The notes under the pieces: generated by a model
What the model saw: only the letters and a program-made list of their open reading frames with translations
Told to the model about the DNA's origin: nothing
The model's database searches: none
Part shown: positions 1 through 5,387 of the stretch, piece by piece
Layout: each line of letters begins with the position of its first letter
How positions within the stretch are numbered: position 1 is the first letter of the stretch
Program-made: the position numbers and the translations under genes
Assembly (NCBI GenBank): GCA_011682595.1
Contig: JAACEH010000032.1
Span: 1 to 9,637, forward strand
DNA: 9,637 bases
Reading direction: 5' to 3'
Source: Anaerolineaceae bacterium
GTDB taxonomy: Bacteria; Planctomycetota; Phycisphaerae; FEN-1346; JAACEH01

Positions 1-278
1 ACCCGCTTCGGCTCCAGGCCGCGGGCCAGTGCGTAGCCGTGGTCGCGATAGGCCCCGATGAGGTAGTCCTTCTCGGTCAGGACCTGGCAGGCCCCGACGG
101 CGACGGCTTCCTCGCCGATATAGAGGTGACAGAACCCGGAGATCTTCCCCCGCTGGTACATCTCGGCCGTCTTTTCTTCGAAACGGCGGATCAGTTGCAT
201 TCTGCGGTACAACTCCAACAACTGCCCGCGGGTCAGCCGGCCGGTGATGCCCATATCTGTTCCCGCTTTGTCGGCCAT
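1..278 (-). CDS. pdhA: Pyruvate dehydrogenase E1 component alpha subunit, N-terminal part (runs off window)
   Basis: This is the first 92 codons of a thiamine-diphosphate-dependent 2-oxoacid dehydrogenase E1 alpha chain. With E1 beta it decarboxylates pyruvate and passes the acetyl group to E2 in the cytoplasmic complex. The visible N-terminus has the family signature: [19 protein letters not shown], then [16 protein letters not shown], then [17 protein letters not shown]. The ThDP-binding GDG motif lies further on and outside the window. I chose the ATG at 278 because a GAGG lies about 6 bases before it. A second in-frame ATG at 254, preceded by GGGA, is also possible and would drop eight residues. 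An extended -10 promoter candidate sits about 70 bases upstream. The E1 beta and E2 genes would be expected further left. An acetoin or branched-chain oxoacid dehydrogenase alpha subunit cannot be excluded from the N-terminus alone. Confidence 0.9.
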   Translation of the reverse strand, partial: MADKAGTDMGITGRLTRGQLLELYRRMQLIRRFEEKTAEMYQRGKISGFCHLYIGEEAVAVGACQVLTEKDYLIGAYRDHGYALARGLEPKR

Positions 279-348
279 GTGTGCCTCGGCATTTCGGGTC
301 CGGCGAACAGGACAACAGAATATGTGCGGTCCATGCGCCGCCGCAGTC

Positions 349-357
349 ATTCTAGCA
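349..357 (-). promoter_or_regulatory. Candidate extended -10 promoter for pdhA
   Basis: On the minus strand TGC is followed directly by TAGAAT, an extended -10 element (5 of 6 to TATAAT). No convincing -35 box lies 16-18 bases upstream, which is tolerated for extended -10 promoters. Initiation near 342 would leave a leader of about 64 bases before the pdhA ATG. It lies just after the stop of the small zinc-ribbon gene, so pdhA could be transcribed from here or by read-through. Confidence 0.4.
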
Positions 358-369
358 CAAGTTGCGTCG

Positions 370-558
370 TCAGTGTGCCATCTGGACGTGCAGTCCCAGG
401 TCAACCTGCGACTTGCAGCTGGGGCACTGCAGGATCATGTGCAGCGACCTGGGCTCGACGGACTTCTTGAAGAAGACATGCCATCCGCCGTCACTGTCGC
501 ACTGCGGACACTTGCGCCACACGCCGTCGACCGGCAACTTGTGTTTTTCGATGGCCAT
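370..558 (-). CDS. Small two-CPxC zinc-ribbon protein, 62 residues
   Basis: This is a 62-residue protein of unrecognised function. Two cysteine pairs, CPQC at residues 18-21 and CPSC at 45-48, are separated by 23 residues. That is the usual layout of a four-cysteine zinc ribbon binding one metal. The stretch between them is aromatic and basic (GGWHVFFKK). There is no signal peptide or membrane segment, so it is probably cytoplasmic. The frame is open further upstream, but the ATG at 558 is preceded by GGGGGAG with eight bases of spacing, which fixes this start. It lies between transaldolase, which has its own terminator, and pdhA on the same strand, so it is probably a separate short transcription unit. 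Such ribbons often bind nucleic acid or protein partners, but nothing here shows which. Confidence 0.75.
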   Translation of the reverse strand: MAIEKHKLPVDGVWRKCPQCDSDGGWHVFFKKSVEPRSLHMILQCPSCKSQVDLGLHVQMAH

Positions 559-690
559 GGTCGGTCTCCCCTTCACCATACAGGTTCCCGGATTTGCCTC
601 CAGCGGGCACTCCCGCCCTTCATTCAGAAAGTTACCCGCATCGGCACCAAAACTCAAGAGGCAAAAGCGGTACCGGAAACCAAGGTGCGC

Positions 691-733
691 AAAAAAACGC
701 GACGCCGCAACCTCCTCGGGTCGCAGCGCCGCG
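691..733 (-). terminator. Intrinsic terminator of the transaldolase gene
   Basis: Read on the minus strand, 733-719 pairs with 712-698 to give a 15-bp GC-rich stem with three G-T wobbles and a six-base loop (718-713). Seven T residues follow immediately (697-691). The hairpin begins 24 bases after the transaldolase stop codon. This is a textbook rho-independent terminator. Confidence 0.85.
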
Positions 734-757
734 GAACCGGCATCTCGGACTGTTGTC

Positions 758-1954
758 TCAGCCTTTCATCATCTCGCCGACGTAGGCTTCCATCTCGTCG
801 GTCGCGTTGGCGAACTGCGTGCCGGTGGCCACGACCGGCGGATAGCTGATCCACTCCTCGGGCTTCAGGCCGTCTTCCTCGTAGGCCTGGCGGAAGTATT
901 CGGTCTTGAACAATTCGTCTATTACCTCCTGCGGCACGGTGTCGTCGATGTGGGGCTTAAGCTCACCGGCGTCATAACCGGCCAGCAGACCCTCGAAGAC
1001 GTTCGGGAAGACCGTCAGGACGACATTGCCGCCGGCCAGGTGTTCCAGGTGCCAGACCTTCTCGCGGCCGTCGATCGTCGGGCCCAGACGCATCGAGGCG
1101 GCCAGCATCTTGCTCTCGTAACCGCGCTCCTTGAACAGCCGGACCGCCTTCTTGAACACGGCCAGGCCCGCCAGACGCTTCTTCTCGACGGTCAAGTCGA
1201 TGCCCGCTTCCTTGCACTGGGCTTCAAAGATGGGGTGATCTTCCAGGCGGCCGAGCATCATGGTGACCACGCTCCGCCACTTCGACAGATCGACGTTGTT
1301 CTCCCGGGCCCGCTTCAGGCCACGGAGAACGGCTTGGGGGACGGCGGTCAACTGGCTCAGGGCGAAGGTCAGCGTGGCGTTGGTCGGAATGCCCCGGGCG
1401 GTCAGTTCCTCGATGCCTTCGACGCCCTCTTTGGTGCCGGGCATCTTGATCATCACGTTGTCGAATTCCTCGTTCAGGGCCACACCCTGGGCGACCATCG
1501 TCTCGGTGTCGGTCAGGATGCGCGGATCGACCTGGCCGCTGATGTAGCCGAGCTTGTAGTTGGACTTCTCGAACACCGGGTGGAAGGCCTGGGCCCCGGC
1601 CTTGATCACGGCCCGGTAGGTGTGCCAGAAAAGTTCGGCCTGGTTCATGTCGGGGTTGGCCTTGTGCTCGGCCTTGACCCAGGCGTCCCAGCGGGGCCGA
1701 TCCTTCTGAATGGCCTGCCACGACAGCGGCGGGTTGGTGGTGCAGCCGACGAAGACGCTCTGCTCGGGGCAGTCCTCGCGGTACAGCCGCTGGAGTTGTG
1801 TGCGAAGCTGTTCTTTAGAGCATCCGCAGGCCTGGCCGACCACTTCCTCGACCCAGGGCTTGAAAATCAGCGGGCTGGAGTCCCACCAGATTTCAAGGCC
1901 GCCACCGGTATTGGCGAGGTCTTCGATTACGCTTGGGGGTACCTGGTCAGTCAC
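758..1954 (-). CDS. tal: Transaldolase, long form (398 residues)
   Basis: Transaldolase moves a three-carbon dihydroxyacetone unit between sugar phosphates in the non-oxidative pentose phosphate pathway. Family landmarks appear in order: TTNPPLSW at 72-79; VMIKMPGTKEG at 167-177, whose K170 is the expected Schiff-base lysine; TNATLTF at 191-197; SKMLAASMR at 281-289; and a late LAGGNVVLTVFP segment around 306-317. At 398 residues it is longer than the roughly 317-residue enterobacterial enzyme. It carries a longer N-terminus with an EIWWDSSPL segment and a C-terminal tail after the barrel. The GTG at 1954 is chosen because AAAGGAG lies seven bases upstream. An ATG 36 bases earlier lies upstream of that ribosome-binding site and is unlikely. 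It has its own promoter candidate (2046-2073) and terminator (691-733), so it appears monocistronic. Cytoplasmic. Confidence 0.92.
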   Translation of the reverse strand: MTDQVPPSVIEDLANTGGGLEIWWDSSPLIFKPWVEEVVGQACGCSKEQLRTQLQRLYREDCPEQSVFVGCTTNPPLSWQAIQKDRPRWDAWVKAEHKANPDMNQAELFWHTYRAVIKAGAQAFHPVFEKSNYKLGYISGQVDPRILTDTETMVAQGVALNEEFDNVMIKMPGTKEGVEGIEELTARGIPTNATLTFALSQLTAVPQAVLRGLKRARENNVDLSKWRSVVTMMLGRLEDHPIFEAQCKEAGIDLTVEKKRLAGLAVFKKAVRLFKERGYESKMLAASMRLGPTIDGREKVWHLEHLAGGNVVLTVFPNVFEGLLAGYDAGELKPHIDDTVPQEVIDELFKTEYFRQAYEEDGLKPEEWISYPPVVATGTQFANATDEMEAYVGEMMKG

Positions 1955-2045
1955 CTTGTGTCTCCTTTTCGATCCCAATTCATTCGGCACGTGGTCCTTT
2001 GCGCCACCTCAACAACATCACGCAGAGGCCCGCCACGGGCTCCAG

Positions 2046-2073
2046 ATTGTACCCGCCCGGCCCGGATTTACAA
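2046..2073 (-). promoter_or_regulatory. Candidate sigma70-type promoter of the transaldolase gene
   Basis: On the minus strand TTGTAA (2073-2068, 4 of 6 to consensus) is separated by 16 bases from TACAAT (2051-2046, 5 of 6). Initiation near 2039 gives a leader of about 85 bases before the GTG at 1954. That leader opens with a GCCCG-CCA-CGGGC hairpin at 2028-2040. The 203-base gap between transaldolase and the hydrolase remnant holds no gene that I can see. Confidence 0.5.
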
Positions 2074-2157
2074 GACTCGCCTCAGGTAATTCTTCCAGCA
2101 GCGTCAAATGTGGCCGCGCCATTTGCCGCTAATTGCCGGACCAGGGCAACCGACAGG

Positions 2158-2436
2158 TCACAACCACGTGCGGAAGAAGTCGAGGGCCTTTTGGCGCATT
2201 GCCGCCGGGAACTCGTGGGCGCCTTCGAAGACTTCCAGGGTGAAGGCCTCGCCCCGGCCGGCCTGGTCCCAGGCCCACTTGCTCTTGTCGTACAGTTTGG
2301 TCGTCTCGGCCAGCGGGTCTTCGCTGCTCGAGGTCGGGTTAACCATCATCACCGGCCGCGGGGCAATGAGCGGCAAAACGTCGTACATCTCCAGCCCCGC
2401 CTGGACCATCCGCGGAATGTAGTTCATGAAGCAGTG
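2158..2436 (-). pseudogene. C-terminal remnant of an alpha/beta hydrolase (acetyl-xylan-esterase or dienelactone-hydrolase-like)
   Basis: About 93 residues resemble the last third of an alpha/beta hydrolase. They include CFMNYIPRMV, then MYDVLPLIAPRPVMMVNPT (the strand leading to the acidic catalytic residue), then FEGAHEFP carrying the expected catalytic histidine, and a closing helix ending in FFRTWL. The nucleophile elbow (GxSxG) and the whole N-terminal two thirds are absent. An open frame in this phase extends up to a TTG at 2472, but 2472-2437 does not look like hydrolase, and no ribosome-binding site supports that start. The fragment directly abuts the oxidoreductase remnant on the same strand. 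The likely history is that two adjacent minus-strand genes, oxidoreductase then hydrolase, lost their middle in one deletion. Expression as a free peptide would probably give an unfolded product. Confidence 0.7.
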
Positions 2437-2453
2437 TTGCAGCGGTTGGCCTC

Positions 2454-2709
2454 GCAGTGCATATACGGCCAAGTGCCGATCAGCACGGCGTCCAGATCGT
2501 CGCGCGAGACCAGGCGGCGCCAGTCAGTCCGAACATCGGGGATTCCCCCACTCCTCGGCCACCCGGCGGCCGGACTCCTCGCTGCGGTTGACCACCGCGA
2601 CTACCTCGACGCCGGGGATTTTCTTCAGGCCCGGCAGATGGCGGTGGCGAACGATGCCCCCTGCCCCGACGATGCCGATGCGCACCCGCTGCAGACTGTC
2701 GCTGCTCAT
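2454..2709 (-). pseudogene. N-terminal remnant of a Gfo/Idh/MocA-family NAD(P)-dependent oxidoreductase, frameshifted
   Basis: The ATG at 2709 has GGAG eight bases upstream and opens a Rossmann fold: VRIGIVGAGGIVRHRHLPGL, then VEVVAVVNRSEESGRRVAEEWG. The frame then goes out of phase and stops at 2524-2526. Reading one base over, family sequence resumes at once: GIPDVRTDWRRLVSRDDLDA, then VLIGTWPYMHCE. The shift coincides with a run of five G (2545-2549), where four would keep the frame. After HCE, near 2451, oxidoreductase similarity ends, leaving only about 85 of the usual 330-400 residues. The catalytic lysine motif and the C-terminal beta-sheet domain are missing. Intact relatives oxidise sugars or related polyols. 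The gene begins 28 bases after the desulforedoxin-like gene, so it is probably still cotranscribed with it. Confidence 0.75.
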
Positions 2710-2737
2710 CGCGCGGTCTCCATTTCGCCGCCCGAGG

Positions 2738-2884
2738 TCAGTCCTGCGACATTTCGCGGGCCTGCTCCTCGGAGATGGCGGTCATGTCCTGCCCGCAGCA
2801 GACCAGTGTGCCTCCGCCGCCCTGAAGAACTTTGACGACCATGTCACAGATTTCGCAATGGTAGTACTCGTTTTTCTCTGCCAT
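2738..2884 (-). CDS. Desulforedoxin-like Fe(Cys)4 protein, 48 residues
   Basis: This 48-residue protein matches desulforedoxin, the small iron protein whose single iron is held by four cysteines. The ligand set is visible as C10-x-x-C13 (YHCEICDMVVKVLQ) and the adjacent pair C29-C30 (GGGGTLVCCGQDM). The CxxC...CC pattern and the glycine turn before it are diagnostic. Classical desulforedoxin is about 36 residues; this one carries an extra acidic tail (ISEEQAREMSQD). It lacks the second iron domain of desulfoferrodoxin, so it should act as an electron carrier rather than a superoxide reductase itself. The ATG at 2884 has GGAGGG eight bases upstream. It heads the minus-strand run leading into the oxidoreductase remnant and faces the mutase gene across a 285-base divergent region. 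Cytoplasmic. No superoxide reductase or rubrerythrin partner is present in the window. Confidence 0.88.
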   Translation of the reverse strand: MAEKNEYYHCEICDMVVKVLQGGGGTLVCCGQDMTAISEEQAREMSQD

Positions 2885-3011
2885 CGGTATTACCCTCCGG
2901 CCTTCGCCGCGGGAGCGAATCCGGCCGCACTACCGCAGCGCCGGCCGGCGATTCTCCAGTGGAAGGCAATGATGTTTTACCGCCCGCCAGGGCACACTTC
3001 AAGGCCAATGT

Positions 3012-3036
3012 GGGCTTGTGGTGGGTCTGGGGTGGG
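3012..3036 (+). other. Potential G-quadruplex-forming tract in the divergent intergenic region
   Basis: Four runs of three or more G (3012-3014, 3023-3025, 3029-3032, 3034-3036) are separated by loops of 8, 3 and 1 bases. It lies between the divergent desulforedoxin-like and mutase genes. Chance occurrence in GC-rich DNA is possible, since one loop is longer than the usual limit of seven. No other element is obvious in 2885-3098. Confidence 0.3.
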
Positions 3037-3098
3037 CTTGATGTAGCCAATATAGGTGGTCAAACTCCGACCTTGCTGTGACACTGTGCGAACGCGGC

Positions 3099-3127
3099 TT
3101 GACCTTGTGCTCGCCCTGTGCGAAAAT
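3099..3127 (+). promoter_or_regulatory. Candidate sigma70-type promoter of the mutase gene
   Basis: TTGACC (3099-3104, 5 of 6 to consensus) is followed after 17 bases by GAAAAT (3122-3127, 4 of 6). Initiation near 3134 gives a leader of about 36 bases to the GTG at 3170. This position also argues against the longer reading frame that starts at 3056. Confidence 0.45.
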
Positions 3128-3169
3128 AGTGCGGTCCGGAATACTCTTTTGCAGAACAAGGAATCACCT

Positions 3170-4519
3170 GTGGCGGAACTGATGGTCAGCGTCAGCGGCA
3201 TTCGCGGAATTGTCGGCCAGACGATGACGCCCGAGGTGGCCACGCGGTTTGCCGCCGCCTTCGGAACGCTCGTCGAGGGCGGGCGAATCATCTTAGGGCG
3301 CGATCCGCGCACCAGCGGGCGGGCCATCGTCGCAGCCATGACCTCCGGCCTCCTGTTCACCGGCTGCGAGGTCGTCGACCTGGGCATCGCCACCACTCCC
3401 GGCCTGACGGTCATGATCGATGAACTGGGCGCCGACGGCGGCGTCATGGTCACGGCCAGCCACAATCCCAAGCCGTGGAACGGCATCAAGTTCTTCCGCC
3501 GCGACGGCATTGACCTGGCGGCCGAGCAGGGCTTGCAGCTCAAGAAAATCCGGCAGTCGGGCCGCTTCGCCTACGTCGACAGCGACGGCTTCAAGCCGCT
3601 GGTTCATGACCAGACGGTCCACACCCGGCACATGGCCCGCCTGCTGGCGACGGTCGACCGCGAGGCCATCGCCAAAGCCAAGCTGAAGGTGGTGCTGGAC
3701 TCCTGCCACGGGGCCGGGGCCATCGTCACGCCGCAACTGCTCTCGGAACTGGGCTGCCAGGTCACCCTCCTGGGCGGCCAGCCCGACGGCCTGTTCGATC
3801 ATCCGCCCGAGCCGATCATCGAGAACCTGTCCACCGTCTGCCAGGCAGTCAAATCAGCCGGCGCCGACATCGGCCTTGTCCAGGACCCCGACGCCGACCG
3901 CCTGGCCCTGATCGACGAGCGGGGACGCTTCCTCGGCGAAGAGTATACCCTGGCCCTGGCGACGATGTACCGCCTCGGTCAGCAGGCCGGCCCGGTGGCG
4001 GCCAACCTCTCGACCAGTCGCATGATCGACGACCTTGCCGCCCGCTGGGGAAGCGTTTGTCACCGCACGCCGGTCGGCGAGGTCCACGTGGCCGACCGCA
4101 TGGTGGCCGAAGGCTGCGTCATCGGCGGCGAAGGCAACGGCGGGGTCATCGACCCGCGGATTTGCCCGATCCGCAATTCCCTGGCCGGCATCACCCTGGT
4201 GCTGGAGCTTCTGGCCACCGACGGCAAACCACTGAGCGCAATTGCCGCCGAGCTTCCGGCCTACACGATGATAAAACGGAAGAACGAGGCCCCGCGGCCG
4301 GCCATCGACAAGCTCCTGGCCGCCCTGCCCGGGGAGTTCGCCGAGGCCAGGATCGATACCCAGGACGGTGTGCGGCTCGACTGGCCCCAAGGCTGGGTCC
4401 ACGTGCGAGGAAGCAACACCGAGCCCATTTACCGGACCATCGGCGAGTCGGCCGACGCCGAGTGGGTCGAGAGGATGCTGGACAAGGTGGCCGCCCTGGC
4501 CGAGCGGCTTGTGAAGTGA
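3170..4519 (+). CDS. glmM: Phosphoglucosamine/phosphohexose mutase (alpha-D-phosphohexomutase family), 449 residues
   Basis: This enzyme interconverts the 6-phosphate and 1-phosphate of a hexose or glucosamine. In the GlmM role it supplies glucosamine-1-phosphate for UDP-GlcNAc and cell-wall synthesis. All four family motifs are present: TASHNP at 95-100 with the phosphorylated S97; the magnesium loop DPDADR at 239-244; the sugar-binding loop GGEGNGG at 319-325; and the phosphate-binding RGSNTEP at 413-419. The N-terminus VSVSGIRGIVG is typical. The GEGNGG form of the sugar loop, rather than GEQSGH, resembles the branch annotated as phosphoglucosamine mutase in Bacteroidota, but phosphomannomutase or phosphoglucomutase activity cannot be excluded. 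GTG at 3170 is preferred because AAGGAA lies six bases upstream; ATG 3182 is an alternative. The open frame reaches back to 3056, but that part is not protein-like for this family. The FmdB-type gene follows 10 bases after the stop, so the two are probably cotranscribed. Cytoplasmic. Confidence 0.9.
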   Translation: MAELMVSVSGIRGIVGQTMTPEVATRFAAAFGTLVEGGRIILGRDPRTSGRAIVAAMTSGLLFTGCEVVDLGIATTPGLTVMIDELGADGGVMVTASHNPKPWNGIKFFRRDGIDLAAEQGLQLKKIRQSGRFAYVDSDGFKPLVHDQTVHTRHMARLLATVDREAIAKAKLKVVLDSCHGAGAIVTPQLLSELGCQVTLLGGQPDGLFDHPPEPIIENLSTVCQAVKSAGADIGLVQDPDADRLALIDERGRFLGEEYTLALATMYRLGQQAGPVAANLSTSRMIDDLAARWGSVCHRTPVGEVHVADRMVAEGCVIGGEGNGGVIDPRICPIRNSLAGITLVLELLATDGKPLSAIAAELPAYTMIKRKNEAPRPAIDKLLAALPGEFAEARIDTQDGVRLDWPQGWVHVRGSNTEPIYRTIGESADAEWVERMLDKVAALAERLVK

Positions 4520-4529
4520 GTGACCAGAA

Positions 4530-4751
4530 ATGCCGATCTACGAGTTCCAATGTGACGACTGCGGCACGGATTTCGAGGAGCTGTATCGCAGCATCAATGA
4601 GTGCCGAGGCCCGCATTGCAGCAAGTGCGGATCGAAGAACGTTCACAAGAAGTTCAGCACCTTCGCCACCGGCGGCTCGTCCGGCGACGGTGGCGACGGT
4701 GGCGGCTGTGGAACCTGCTCGCGCTCCAGCTGCGCAGGGTGCCACGGCTAG
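4530..4751 (+). CDS. FmdB-family zinc-ribbon protein, 73 residues
   Basis: MPIYEFQCDDCGTDFEELY is the hallmark start of the FmdB/CxxC_CxxC_SSSS regulatory-protein family. C8-C11 and C30-C33 (HCSKCGS) form the zinc ribbon. The tail is a glycine- and serine-rich linker made partly of 9-base repeats (GGCGACGGT at 4683 and 4692). It ends in a second pair of CxxC motifs (C60-C63, C68-C71), as is common in the family. The founding member was proposed to regulate formamidase and amidase genes, but the role of most members is unknown. It starts 10 bases after the mutase stop with no clear ribosome-binding site, so translational coupling is likely. Its stop codon lies only five bases before the left inverted repeat of the transposase unit. 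Confidence 0.88.
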   Translation: MPIYEFQCDDCGTDFEELYRSINECRGPHCSKCGSKNVHKKFSTFATGGSSGDGGDGGGCGTCSRSSCAGCHG

Positions 4752-4756
4752 GAAGA

Positions 4757-4782
4757 AGGGTGGCTGCTTGCAGCCACGCGGA
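4757..4782 (+). repeat. Left REP-like palindromic arm
   Basis: The hairpin stem 4760-4767 pairs with 4770-4777 around a TT loop. It is followed by the GCGGA tail that is shared with the right arm. It starts five bases after the fmdB-type stop codon, so it would form the 3' end structure of that transcript. Only a weak T-containing stretch follows, so it is not a convincing intrinsic terminator. Confidence 0.85.
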
Positions 4783-4796
4783 TTCATTGTTACGAT
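4768..4796 (+). promoter_or_regulatory. Weak candidate promoter for the transposase, overlapping the left REP arm
   Basis: TTGCAG (4768-4773, 3 of 6) lies 17 bases before TACGAT (4791-4796, 4 of 6). The predicted start of transcription falls on or next to the ATG at 4803, which has no ribosome-binding site. Both boxes are poor matches; this is a suggestion only. Confidence 0.2.
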
Positions 4797-4802
4797 CACA
4801 CT

Positions 4803-5357
4803 ATGAGTAACTATCGACGGGCAGCGGTGCCGGGCGGCACCTTCTTTTTCACGGCCGTCGCCTTCCAGAGACGGCCCCTGCTGACTACGTCCGGGGTGCG
4901 GCCCTTGCTGCGACGAGCCATCCTCGACACGCGCCGCGAGCGACCGTTCCGCATCCTCGCCCAGGTGCTGCTGCCCAACCACCTGCATACTATCTGGGAA
5001 TTGCCGCCAGGCGACGACGATTTTTCAACCCGTTGGCGGCTGATCAAGACCCGCGTGACCCGGTCGTTGCGCGGTCGCGGCATCGACATACCCCACCCCA
5101 ATGCATCGCGTCGCCGGCGTCACCAACATGGCCTTTGGCAACCGCGGTTTTGGGAGCACGGGGTTCGCGACGAAGACGATCTGGAGCGGCACGTGGATTA
5201 CATCCACTGGAACCCGGTCAAACACGGACTCGTGGACCGCGTTGGCGACTGGCCGTGGTCGACGTTTCATCGTTGTGTGCGGCTCGGCATTTACCCGCCG
5301 GACTGGGGCGCCTTTCAGCCGCAGACGGTAACCGGACCGGACGTTGAAGGCGAGTGA
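4803..5357 (+). CDS. REP-associated tyrosine transposase (RAYT, Y1/IS200-like HUH superfamily), 184 residues
   Basis: This is a single-strand DNA endonuclease related to IS200/IS605 TnpA, thought to cut and move REP hairpins. Motifs are in the expected order: PGGTFFFTAVAF at 10-21; the HUH metal-binding motif LLPNHLHTIW at 56-65, with H60 and H62; WQPRFWEHGVRDEDDLERHV at 112-131; and DYIHWNPVKHGLV at 132-144, with Y133 the likely nucleophile that links to DNA. The length is complete for the family, and no frameshift or stop interrupts it, so the gene looks functional. No Shine-Dalgarno sequence precedes the ATG, suggesting leaderless or weak translation, which is common for transposases. It is flanked on both sides by REP-like palindromes. 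Base composition is similar to its neighbours, so I see no sign of recent foreign origin. Confidence 0.92.
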   Translation: MSNYRRAAVPGGTFFFTAVAFQRRPLLTTSGVRPLLRRAILDTRRERPFRILAQVLLPNHLHTIWELPPGDDDFSTRWRLIKTRVTRSLRGRGIDIPHPNASRRRRHQHGLWQPRFWEHGVRDEDDLERHVDYIHWNPVKHGLVDRVGDWPWSTFHRCVRLGIYPPDWGAFQPQTVTGPDVEGE

Positions 5358-5361
5358 TCTG

Positions 5362-5387
5362 TCCGCGTGGCTGCAAGCAGCCACCCT
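5362..5387 (-). repeat. Right REP-like palindromic arm (inverted)
   Basis: This is the exact reverse complement of the left arm. The stem 5367-5374 pairs with 5377-5384 around an AA loop. On the minus strand the preceding tetranucleotide GTAG (5389-5386) contains the TAG stop codon of the M48 peptidase gene. Confidence 0.85.

Larger units (their letters stand above)
4757..5387 (+). mobile_element. REP-RAYT unit: transposase gene enclosed by a 26-bp perfect inverted repeat
   Basis: The bases 4757-4782 are exactly the reverse complement of 5362-5387. Each arm contains the palindrome GTGGCTGCTTGCAGCCAC, an 8-bp stem with a two-base loop. The match extends outward by one mismatch: GAAG at the left outer end versus GTAG at the right. 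GTAG is the tetranucleotide placed 5' of REP hairpins that RAYT transposases recognise in enterobacteria. Together with the enclosed transposase gene this is the classical REP-RAYT-inverted-REP layout. The unit is about 630 bp and lies within a few bases of the 3' ends of two convergent genes, a typical extragenic site for REPs. No target-site duplication is evident, as expected for this single-strand mechanism. Confidence 0.85.

Noticed and set aside
601..620. A GCGGG-CACT-CCCGC hairpin upstream of the small zinc-ribbon gene as a possible riboswitch or regulator site.
   Set aside because: A five-base-pair stem in GC-rich DNA is expected by chance, and no further conserved structure surrounds it.
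362..2089. A 575-codon open frame on the plus strand opposite transaldolase.
   Set aside because: It is antisense to a clear transaldolase gene with its own start, promoter and terminator. Its translation is low-complexity and resembles no family. Such frames are common opposite GC-rich genes.
1933..2835. A 300-codon plus-strand open frame covering the oxidoreductase and hydrolase remnants.
   Set aside because: It is arginine- and proline-rich without recognisable domains, while the minus strand shows two recognisable protein fragments and the desulforedoxin-like gene.
2844..3050. A 68-codon minus-strand open frame in the divergent spacer.
   Set aside because: It overlaps the start of the desulforedoxin-like gene in another frame, has no ribosome-binding site and looks like translated spacer.
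4683..4709. GGCGACGGT repeats in the fmdB-type gene as a possible microsatellite.
   Set aside because: There are only two exact copies and one partial copy, and they encode the glycine-rich linker that is common in this family.
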